A stretch of 64,000 nt of DNA from Candidatus Woesearchaeota archaeon (GTDB taxonomy: Archaea > Nanoarchaeota > Nanoarchaeia > Woesearchaeales > JAGVZT01), in contig JAFCGF010000001.1 of the NCBI GenBank assembly GCA_017608295.1, positions 186,001-250,000 of the forward strand, written 5' to 3'. The translations under genes were made by a program, and so were the position numbers. This document shows, in pieces, positions 40,623-47,639 of this stretch. Numbering within the stretch: position 1 is the first letter of the stretch; each line of letters starts with the position of its first letter. The notes beneath the pieces were generated by a model. That model did no database searches. It was not told the DNA's origin and saw nothing but the letters and a program-made list of their open reading frames with translations.

Positions 40623-41178
40623 GCTCCTTGTGCCTGAAGCAACTTACTTGATGGTCATTTACAATACCCATCGCCTGCAGGAATGCATAAATGATTGTGG
40701 AGCCGACAAAGCTCATTCCCCGCGTTTTCAGATTCTTAGAAATCTTGTCAGACAGCTCCGTTTTCGCCGGTAAGTCGCTGAGCTTCTTGAATGTGTTTTG
40801 AATTGGCTTGTGGTTGACATACGACCAGAGGTAGTCGTCAAACGATCCAAATTCCTCGCGGATGTCGATGAATACCTTCGCGTTCTTTACAGCAGAGCGG
40901 ACCTTCAGCCTGTTTCTCACAATTCCCTTGTTTGAGAGCAGGGACTGGATTTTCTTTTCATCATATCTCGCGACCTTGCGGAAGTCGAAGTTGTCAAACG
41001 CTTTCCGATAGTTCTCCCGCTTCTTGAGGATGGTACTCCAGGACAGCCCCGCCTGCGCCCCGTCAAGGACAAGTGCTTCAAAGAGCAACCTATCATCGTG
41101 TACTGGAACGCCCCACTCCTTATCATGATAGTCAACATAGAACTGCTTATCCAGAGGAACCCAGTCACAGCGTTTCAT
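40612..41178 (-). CDS. tag: DNA-3-methyladenine glycosylase I
   Basis: 188 aa, normal size. MKRCDWVPLDKQFYVDYHDK with WGVPVHDDRLLFE, GAQAGLSWSTILKKRENYR and MSFVGSTIIYAFLQAMGIVN are Tag motifs; Cys4, His18 and the C-terminal His and Cys of VNDHQVSCFRH bind zinc. It removes 3-methyladenine from alkylated DNA. Confidence 0.93.
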   Translation of the reverse strand: MKRCDWVPLDKQFYVDYHDKEWGVPVHDDRLLFEALVLDGAQAGLSWSTILKKRENYRKAFDNFDFRKVARYDEKKIQSLLSNKGIVRNRLKVRSAVKNAKVFIDIREEFGSFDDYLWSYVNHKPIQNTFKKLSDLPAKTELSDKISKNLKTRGMSFVGSTIIYAFLQAMGIVNDHQVSCFRHKELRG

Positions 41179-41238
41179 TTTGATTCATGTAAGGAAACCA
41201 CCAAATGAAATAAATATGCTTTGCTTACTTAACTTAAT

Positions 41239-41790
41239 ATGCGACGCGAACTGCAGATTCTCCTGGCAAGTGATTTCTTTATTATTTTAGGGTTTGGGAT
41301 GATGATGCCCATCTACGCCCTCTTTGTCGAAGAGATTGGCGGGTCAATACTTGAGGCAAGTGGAGCTTGGTCCGCTTTCGCTTTTACTTCAGGAATCTTG
41401 ATGTACATGATTGGGAGGTGGGAAGACAAGAAGAAGCATTATGAGGCGATGCTTGTACTAGGATTCATTTTCAAGAGTATAGCTTATCTGGGTTATTTTT
41501 TCGTGTCGAATACTGCTCAGCTGTTCATGGTACAAATCGTCCTTGGGCTTGGTGGTGCCATTGGAAGCCCCTCCTACGATGCATTATACTCCATGTTCCT
41601 TCAGAAAGGAAAGTATGCAACCCAATGGGGTACATGGGAGGCTATGAACATGATTGTGAGTGCGGTAGCTGCTATTATCGGAGGGCTGGTAGTACATACT
41701 TACAGCTTCAAAACTTTATTTCTTCTGATGTTCGTGAGTGGTGTGTGTGGGGTTATTATTGCTTCAGCACTCCTTATCAAGAAATCTTAA
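41239..41790 (+). CDS. Half-length MFS transporter (six helices), possibly truncated
   Basis: 183 aa with six membrane helices equal to the N-terminal half of a major facilitator. The loop MIGRWEDKKKHYEAM between helices 2 and 3 is motif A-like. It ends IIASALLIKKS and its stop directly touches a 10-bp copy of the tRNA-Gly 3' end, suggesting loss of the second half. It could act as a homodimer, but a broken gene is as likely. TATA-like GAAATAAATATG at 41205-41216. Confidence 0.6.
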   Translation: MRRELQILLASDFFIILGFGMMMPIYALFVEEIGGSILEASGAWSAFAFTSGILMYMIGRWEDKKKHYEAMLVLGFIFKSIAYLGYFFVSNTAQLFMVQIVLGLGGAIGSPSYDALYSMFLQKGKYATQWGTWEAMNMIVSAVAAIIGGLVVHTYSFKTLFLLMFVSGVCGVIIASALLIKKS

Positions 41791-41898
41791 ATGCGTCGGC
41801 TGGCAGTTAGCAACCTTCGGTTGCTTAGTCGTCCACCGCATAGTGCATCAGAGAACAGCGCTTAGGTCGATGCTAGTGATGAATAGAATGAACGACTA
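41791..41898. repeat. Short segment between two copies of the tRNA-Gly 3' end
   Basis: ATGCGTCGGC at 41791-41800 repeats 41898-41907 at the tRNA end except for the flanks. In between are a perfect hairpin AGCAACC-TTC-GGTTGCT (41809-41825) and no ORF. On the minus strand GACTAAGC ahead of the hairpin recalls the tRNA variable region. It looks like a decayed tRNA 3' half or an attachment-site scar. Confidence 0.4.
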
Positions 41899-41970
41899 TG
41901 CGTCGGCGGGGATTTGAACCCCGATAGTCGGCTTGGAAGGCCGAAATCATAGCCATTAGATCACCGACGC
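41899..41970 (-). tRNA. tRNA-Gly (anticodon TCC)
   Basis: Minus-strand cloverleaf: acceptor GCGTCGG/CCGACGC, anticodon stem TCGGC/GCCGA with loop CTTCCAA (anticodon TCC), T arm CGGGG-TTCAAAT-CCCCG, discriminator A, no encoded CCA. TATA-like AAACTTTATTAATC at 41992-42005 lies upstream. Reads GGA and GGG. Confidence 0.95.
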
Positions 41971-42012
41971 GCAACAACTGTGGAAACCTGAGTGATTAAT
42001 AAAGTTTTACGC

Positions 42013-44160
42013 CTAGATTCCCCCTCCCACCGCAGTGGCCCCAATTATCTTTGAGGCAATTCCGTGGAAGATGACCATCACGATGAAGGAGATGATACAG
42101 TATAGAATTGCAGACCTCAGGACATTCACGCCGAGCAGGTAGCGCTCGTTCAGCTTATCCGAGCCGTTCTCTATCCCATTGGCAAGAATAGTGAGGATAT
42201 ACACTATCTGGATAACATAGATTCCCACAATAATCTGGAAGTAAAATGTAGGTATGCCGTCGACAAACATCTCACCCATCATCATGGCGTTCGAGCCCGC
42301 AGCAGCATCCCCAAGGGTGGCGACCTGGCTGCTGAGCTGTCCTAATATTGTCGTCACCATGGAAGTGATGCCCACGACAATGCCAGCGATTGCCGGGGCG
42401 AGGAACCCTATTTGCGATTTCATCGATGAAATGATGTCTGCAAGCAAGTCCTTCAGCCGCTCATTGACTTTATGGATTTCTTTGATGTAGCGTGCCACGC
42501 CCATCAGCGCCTGGGATGCCACACTTGGTCCTTTCTTGGCGCTCACAATCAGGACCTTCATGGAGCTCTCGATGACTGGGGAGGGAAAATAGACCAGGGC
42601 ACCATTCTTTGGATTGAAGATGGCATCCTCGACGCTCATCCCGAGGGCGCAGATGTTGTTGCTCACCAGCTCGAAAAATGCCCCTGATCTCGTGTCCCGC
42701 ATCACTTCTGCGACCTTGTTGAAAGCAATTTCGAGAGGGATTCCGTCGCCAATCCTGTTGCCGAACTGAAAGAGCGATGAGGCGAACTCGTTCTCCAAAT
42801 CTCGTGATTTTTCCCGTATTTTGATGACATTCTTTGAGCGGAGACGCATGTACAATCCTACCATCACGCCAACACCTAAGGTCACTGAAAGACTCAGTAG
42901 GCTTGCCATGATGCCGAATGGCCCAATGAGTTTACTAGAATCAACTTTACTTATCCTATAGTCCAGCAGGTTAGTCCCGTCGAAAGCAGGGGTGAGGGCG
43001 TGCAGGAGTAATGGTGTCACTCCGATGAATATGAGTACCATCCCTAGGGTCACCGCTACCCATAATGGATGGATGAGCAGTTCGAACTTTCCGAGCCTGA
43101 CAACGATATTCCTGAATTTCTTTAGCTCTGGATTAGTTTCCCCAATGTCAGTGTCGCCGTAGCCAGTTGGGCGGGTAGAGAGGACATTCTTTCCAAGATA
43201 CAACACTGCCAGCGGCAGGAAGACATTGTAGATGATGGCAAGATGATACCACATCACCCCTCCGAGGAAACTCACAAGCAGAGGCAGTATCACGAGACCG
43301 AGAATGGGGAGGATGACGCCCAGCATGTGGAGCATAGTGATTGGTGACTTGAGGTTATGGGCATAGTGCAGCATCTTCTCATAGGTTTCGTCGAGGATAA
43401 CTTCAAGGGACTTTTCGAGTAGAGTTATCCTGCGCGCCTCTGTCGGCTCGTACAGGGAGCTCTCAATGAGGTGCATTGCCTCGATAAATTCCATGTTCCA
43501 CTTCCGCCATGTCTCGAGGTAGATGTCGAGAGATTCCTTTACTGATTCATACCTCTCAGTTTCCACATCCCAGAGCACCTTCTTCATGTCCAGGGCAAGC
43601 GGAGCGTGGAGATGCTCGGAGGCAAACTCGATGGCGTTCTCGATGTTTGAGGTGTGTCTCATATATGTGACAATATAGAATATGCACAGCACCATCTGGT
43701 TGCTCGCCTTCATCCTCCAGTTGTTCGCAATCATGAAGGGATACTTCTGGATGACGAGGATGACAGTGAGTGCGAGCACTACGAAAACCCCCATAAAGAA
43801 TATGGAGCCAATGAGAAGGCTGAAGAGCATGCCTAATATTAATACTCCAAAAAGGGCGAGGACCGAGAAACTCATCACTCCGCTGGGAGTGATATCGAGA
43901 TGCGATATCTTTATCGCTTCCTCCATAGTCTTTGTCTTCTCAGGCTTGAGTTTGATGGTGAGGATATTCGCGCAGGCCTGGCACGCATTTTCAAAGAAAG
44001 AATGGTGCTTTGACTGGTAATCCTTCTTGAACCGCCGGTATTCCCGTGATGTGGTCGGAGCCCAGCTTTTGAGCACCTGATCTGGAGTGAGGCCGAAATC
44101 TGAGCGCAGCCTGTCCTTATACTTGCGCATCAGTTTCTGATAGTCCTCGTCACCAGCCAT
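42013..44160 (-). CDS. Double T2SSF (FlaJ/TadC-like) pilus membrane protein
   Basis: 715 aa. Two copies of the type II secretion F-like domain: membrane helices at about 95-145, then a cytoplasmic helical domain with AIEFASEHLHAPLALDMKK, helices near 275-330, more near 365-440, a second cytoplasmic domain (FQFGNRIGDGIPLEIAFNKV) and three final helices. This resembles archaeal pilus platform proteins that pair with a FlaI-type ATPase; that gene is at 50658. It is apart from the other two platform genes, so perhaps a second machine. Confidence 0.75.
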   Translation of the reverse strand: MAGDEDYQKLMRKYKDRLRSDFGLTPDQVLKSWAPTTSREYRRFKKDYQSKHHSFFENACQACANILTIKLKPEKTKTMEEAIKISHLDITPSGVMSFSVLALFGVLILGMLFSLLIGSIFFMGVFVVLALTVILVIQKYPFMIANNWRMKASNQMVLCIFYIVTYMRHTSNIENAIEFASEHLHAPLALDMKKVLWDVETERYESVKESLDIYLETWRKWNMEFIEAMHLIESSLYEPTEARRITLLEKSLEVILDETYEKMLHYAHNLKSPITMLHMLGVILPILGLVILPLLVSFLGGVMWYHLAIIYNVFLPLAVLYLGKNVLSTRPTGYGDTDIGETNPELKKFRNIVVRLGKFELLIHPLWVAVTLGMVLIFIGVTPLLLHALTPAFDGTNLLDYRISKVDSSKLIGPFGIMASLLSLSVTLGVGVMVGLYMRLRSKNVIKIREKSRDLENEFASSLFQFGNRIGDGIPLEIAFNKVAEVMRDTRSGAFFELVSNNICALGMSVEDAIFNPKNGALVYFPSPVIESSMKVLIVSAKKGPSVASQALMGVARYIKEIHKVNERLKDLLADIISSMKSQIGFLAPAIAGIVVGITSMVTTILGQLSSQVATLGDAAAGSNAMMMGEMFVDGIPTFYFQIIVGIYVIQIVYILTILANGIENGSDKLNERYLLGVNVLRSAILYCIISFIVMVIFHGIASKIIGATAVGGGI

Positions 44161-44180
44161 AGTGTTTCTCGAGCGCTGAC

Positions 44181-44193
44181 ACTATTTAAACTT
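44181..44193 (-). promoter_or_regulatory. TATA box of the double T2SSF gene
   Basis: AAGTTTAAATAGT on the minus strand, 27 bp before ATG 44160. Confidence 0.6.
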
Positions 44194-44224
44194 ACTGCTT
44201 GAAATATCCCACTTTAGGAGCATG

Positions 44225-44236
44225 AAATATTTAAAC
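44225..44236 (+). promoter_or_regulatory. TATA box of the CutA-like micro-ORF and zinc-ribbon gene
   Basis: AAATATTTAAAC, about 30 bp before ATG 44261. Confidence 0.6.
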
Positions 44237-44260
44237 TAGGCTTCCTTCTCAACACTCGGA

Positions 44261-44365
44261 ATGGGCGGCTTGGTCAAGTTGTATGTTCCCTGTGCGAACG
44301 CGGGGGAGGCGGAGACTTTAGCACAAGCACTTCTTAAGAACGAGACTTCTAGGGGGAGTGAGTAA
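44261..44365 (+). pseudogene. 34-residue CutA-like N-terminal fragment
   Basis: Encodes LVKLYVPCANAGEAETLAQA then LLKNE, which resembles the first beta-alpha unit of CutA1 (hydrophobic strand, then EAE..A..LL.E). A complete CutA is about 105 aa; here a stop follows a short non-homologous tail. The ORF has its own TATA box at leaderless distance and sits 2 nt before the zinc-ribbon gene, so it may still be translated. Fragment versus real microprotein is open. Confidence 0.4.
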
Positions 44366-44367
44366 AA

Positions 44368-44589
44368 ATGTCCCTGCACCATGTCATAAGGACTGGGGAA
44401 CTTGACCCCACATCATTCACTTGCATATACTGCGCGGAGAATAGTGATATGGAGTGGGATTCAGAGTTCATGGGTGAGCACCATTACAAGAGCTTTATCT
44501 GCGAGCATTGCGGGTCGACGAATACACTTAAGGTAGAGTTCCAGGGCTCTGGCCACGATGATTTTGGTGTCGAGAGTCTTCTGGGCTAG
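44368..44589 (+). CDS. Small zinc-ribbon protein
   Basis: 73 aa with FTCIYCAENSD and FICEHCGSTN, one CxxC/CxxC zinc ribbon, and an acidic C-terminus. SD GGGGGAG precedes the ATG inside the fragment ORF. Unknown role; likely nucleic-acid or protein binding. Confidence 0.65.
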   Translation: MSLHHVIRTGELDPTSFTCIYCAENSDMEWDSEFMGEHHYKSFICEHCGSTNTLKVEFQGSGHDDFGVESLLG

Positions 44590-44592
44590 GGG

Positions 44593-45195
44593 CTAGATGA
44601 GCCGAATATCTGATAATTCTTCAGCAAGAATGAGATCCTCTTCGCTGTCTGTGAAATAAGGGAGGTCAGGCTCGAGGTACTGCGCCTTGGTTTCAAGCCT
44701 GATTGGAATATAGGCTTCACCAGTTAGCACTCCATCCTTCTCCTCAAGAGTGTTTGAATACACAGCACTGACATAGATTCCTGCCTCGACAAACTCTTTC
44801 TGGTGCTTGTTGAGGAAGCCGAACACGAGGCGTGAAGCGTCTCTTGTACAGATGTCAAGAAAACAATATTCGAGTTCGTGCTCTTCCTTGTAGTCTTCGA
44901 CAACGGCAAGAAAGTCTGGATTGAGCGTGAGGCTGTCAACAGCCTTGTCAATGAGGGAAGTAGGCATGCCCTCGTAGATGGAAAATACGTCCTCGAGTTT
45001 TTCTCTTCCGAGAAGTTGCATGGCACGATACTGCACATATCTTACCCACATCGTGGCACTTTTCTGGATTGCCTGTAGTGGGTATCTTGCCGCAAGATGC
45101 TTCAGATAGCAGAAACCCATGGTCAGCGGGCCATGCTCCAGCACGACCGTGCCGCTGAAATCTGCCTGTATCCTCGCTTCAAGGCTCTCACTCAT
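44593..45195 (-). CDS. Hypothetical protein, possibly degenerate HAD-like
   Basis: 200 aa. IQADFSGTVVLEHG near the start recalls the HAD nucleophile motif DxDGT but the second Asp is Ser, and later DICTRDASRLVFGFLNKH could be the motif II strand. No clear motif III/IV. It may be a non-catalytic HAD relative or unrelated. Single gene converging on the zinc-ribbon gene. Confidence 0.5.
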   Translation of the reverse strand: MSESLEARIQADFSGTVVLEHGPLTMGFCYLKHLAARYPLQAIQKSATMWVRYVQYRAMQLLGREKLEDVFSIYEGMPTSLIDKAVDSLTLNPDFLAVVEDYKEEHELEYCFLDICTRDASRLVFGFLNKHQKEFVEAGIYVSAVYSNTLEEKDGVLTGEAYIPIRLETKAQYLEPDLPYFTDSEEDLILAEELSDIRLI

Positions 45196-45250
45196 TATGG
45201 ATAAAATTCAAGGCTAGGTTAAAAAACTTTCCCGAATCTTGAAGAATTAC

Positions 45251-45691
45251 TTACTTCTTTTTTTTCTTCCTCTTGACAGGTTTCCTCTTTGGGCGGGTTT
45301 TCCTCGCGACTTTCTTTGCTGTCTTGTGGACCTTTTTTCTGCTGTCTGTCATGAATTTCTTCTCAAGCTTTACAATTTTTTTCTTGAGTTCTTTTATCTC
45401 CTTCAGAGAGGCTTTCCTGAACGCTGTGATTTCTCTTTCAGAATTCTTCTTCATGTTTTGAAGTGCCTTTTTTGCTTCCTTCTTGGACTCAATCTCAAGC
45501 TTCTTCTGCTGCTTCTTGGTCTCCTTCACGACATTCATCACGAACTGCCTTGCCTCAGCTGCAGTGAAATCGATATTATACTTCTTTGCCTCTTTGATGA
45601 GGCTCTTCACCTGCTTTTCTATAGCATCTTTTGTCAGGAAAATCGTCCCGACACCGACCATCGCACCCTTCCTGATAACTTTCTTTACCAT
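45251..45691 (-). CDS. Basic coiled-coil protein (phasin-like N-terminus)
   Basis: 146 aa. N-terminal GAMVGVGTIFLTKDAIEKQV resembles phasin/PhaF-type proteins, then a long coiled coil (about 50-115), then a Lys/Arg/Pro tail (KRKPVKRKKKKK) like histone H1. SD GAGGTGAAC is strong. It may bind DNA or a granule surface; not certain. Confidence 0.6.
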   Translation of the reverse strand: MVKKVIRKGAMVGVGTIFLTKDAIEKQVKSLIKEAKKYNIDFTAAEARQFVMNVVKETKKQQKKLEIESKKEAKKALQNMKKNSEREITAFRKASLKEIKELKKKIVKLEKKFMTDSRKKVHKTAKKVARKTRPKRKPVKRKKKKK

Positions 45692-45791
45692 TTATGTTCA
45701 CCTCTTTCTGTAGTAGTATAACTCCGCTGGTTTATGTCCTCGTTTTGGGCGTATTTAAATTTATCGAAAACGCCCGGTGTAAAACCTGGCG

Positions 45792-47498
45792 CTAGAATCG
45801 CTTGAAGAATTTCCTTAAGAACTTCTCACTGAAGAGTTTCTTGACAAAGCGCTGCTCGCGAATGGCAGAGATGAGCAGGTTGAGGCCGATGAGCCCTGCA
45901 AGGAAGAAGCAGATGAATGAGGGCAGTGACATCCCCCACACTGGCCTTATATTGGCACCTATCATGAATGAGCCGGCGAGAATCATGGCTGCCATGAGGA
46001 TGCCTTTTGTCACCCTGTTGGTGACGCGGTCTACCTCAAGAGTGAGGAGCTTGATGGTGTTGTTGACGCTCGCGATGTAATCATCCGCCTTGCGCAGGAC
46101 ATCGATGACTTCCCGCGTCTGCTCAGGGAGGTTGACGATGAAGTTCTTGAGGCGCATCGTGTCCCTGATTATGCCTTTCAGAAGGCGTTTCGGGCTCCGC
46201 TCATACTTGATAACCTCACTTATGAATGACCTGCCCACTGTGACCGGGTTGAATTCGGGGTCGAGCACATGGCACGTACCTTCCAAAGTAAGGAGCGCCT
46301 TGCCGAGCAGAATGAGGTCCCTTGGGACATGCAGCCGGTTCTTCTTCATCACCTGCACCATCTCGATGACAAAATCCGAGAGCTTGATGTGCTCGAGCGA
46401 GAGATCATAGAACTGTGCCATGTGTTCCAGCATATCTCGCTTGAACTGCTCCGGATCGCTCTCGGGAGTGAGTACTTTGAGCATGAGCAATCCTTGCCCT
46501 ATGCCATCAATGTCTCCTGTGAGCAACGCGATAAATATTTCCCTAAGGTGGCGCTGCATCGTCGGGGTGAATCTGCCCACAATTCCATAATCGAGAAGGC
46601 CAATCCTGTTACCTTGAAGGGCGAGGACATTTCCGGGATGGGGGTCTGCGTGGAACACCCCCCAGATAAGTATCTGAGTGTAGATTGAGTGGGCAAGATT
46701 CGTCGCAATGGTGTCAGGGTCAAGCCCGGCCTTCTTGAGCGCACTCCCCTTCTTGATGGGAATGCCCTCAATGTACGTCATAGTGAGGACTTTCTTTGTG
46801 CTGAGGTCCCATTCCACCTTTGGGATGACTATGCGTTCATCATCCTTGAAGTACTCGTAGAAGCGGTCGATGTTCTTCGCCTCGCGGAGGAAGTCCAGCT
46901 CCCGGGCAGTGTATTGCTTGAATTCCTCAACAAACTCGACTGGCGAGACCAGCTCCATGTCAAGATACTTTTCTGCAAGGCCTGCAAGGAACGCGAGGAT
47001 AGAGATGTCCTGCTTGAAGTTGCGTGCAATATCAGACCGCTGGACCTTGACCACGACCTCTGTCCCATCTTTCAATGTGGCACGATGGACTTGGCTCACC
47101 GAGGCGGATGAGAGGGGCTTGCTGTTGAATGTCTTGAAGAGCTTTGCTATCGAGCCATTGAGCTCACTCTCAACAAGGCGCTTTATCTTGGCAAAGGCTA
47201 TGGGATTGACATTATCCTGAAGCTTGCTCAGCTCATCTATGTAGTCTTTTTGCAGGAGGTCAGGCCGCAGGCTGAGAAGCTGCCCAAGCTTGACAAAGCT
47301 TCCTCCAAGTTCCTCGAGGATTTTTCTGATGCGCGTGGGCTGATAGAATGTCTTCGGTTTCCCACTTGGCTTTTTCTTTGAGGGAAGGAGGTGCTTCAGC
47401 TGAAGTTCATGGACAAGAAAATCACCTTCGTACTTCTTCAGAATCCTTATGACTGTCTTGAGCCTTCCAATCTCTTCGTTACGCAATGGAAGTTTCAT
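45792..47498 (-). CDS. UbiB/ABC1/AarF family atypical kinase
   Basis: 568 aa. The family marker SFVKLGQLLSLRPDLL (KxGQ), AxxSxxQVHRATLKDGTEVVV (nucleotide-binding loop and Lys), FHADPHPGNVL (catalytic loop) and LLDYGIVG (metal Asp) are present. Two membrane helices at the C-terminus (about 497-545). UbiB proteins support isoprenoid-quinone lipid processes by ATPase activity; the archaeal role is unknown. Divergent from the 992-residue gene. Confidence 0.87.
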   Translation of the reverse strand: MKLPLRNEEIGRLKTVIRILKKYEGDFLVHELQLKHLLPSKKKPSGKPKTFYQPTRIRKILEELGGSFVKLGQLLSLRPDLLQKDYIDELSKLQDNVNPIAFAKIKRLVESELNGSIAKLFKTFNSKPLSSASVSQVHRATLKDGTEVVVKVQRSDIARNFKQDISILAFLAGLAEKYLDMELVSPVEFVEEFKQYTARELDFLREAKNIDRFYEYFKDDERIVIPKVEWDLSTKKVLTMTYIEGIPIKKGSALKKAGLDPDTIATNLAHSIYTQILIWGVFHADPHPGNVLALQGNRIGLLDYGIVGRFTPTMQRHLREIFIALLTGDIDGIGQGLLMLKVLTPESDPEQFKRDMLEHMAQFYDLSLEHIKLSDFVIEMVQVMKKNRLHVPRDLILLGKALLTLEGTCHVLDPEFNPVTVGRSFISEVIKYERSPKRLLKGIIRDTMRLKNFIVNLPEQTREVIDVLRKADDYIASVNNTIKLLTLEVDRVTNRVTKGILMAAMILAGSFMIGANIRPVWGMSLPSFICFFLAGLIGLNLLISAIREQRFVKKLFSEKFLRKFFKRF

Positions 47499-47566
47499 TG
47501 TTCACGCCCACCCTGAGTGACGAGAATTACTCTGCCTCTCAGCATATTTAAAACTATTGTATCAGA

Positions 47567-47580
47567 ATCTTTATATATTC
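47567..47580 (+). promoter_or_regulatory. TATA box of the 992-residue protein gene
   Basis: ATCTTTATATATTC, about 65 bp before ATG 47639, giving a leader of about 35-40 nt. Confidence 0.55.
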
Positions 47581-47615
47581 CCTTGGTCTAAATCAGAACA
47601 GAGCCTGTTTAACCT

Positions 47616-47639
47616 ATGGCACAAAGGAGGCAGACGTAA
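47616..47639 (+). other. Seven-codon upstream ORF spanning the SD
   Basis: ATG 47616 encodes MAQRRQT and stops with TAA sharing its last A with ATG 47639 (TAATG). It contains the SD AAAGGAGG of the large gene, so its translation would compete or couple. Confidence 0.4.

Noticed and set aside
42254..44020. Several ORFs on the plus strand opposite the double T2SSF gene
   Set aside because: They mirror the codon structure of the long minus-strand gene and have no promoter or family features.
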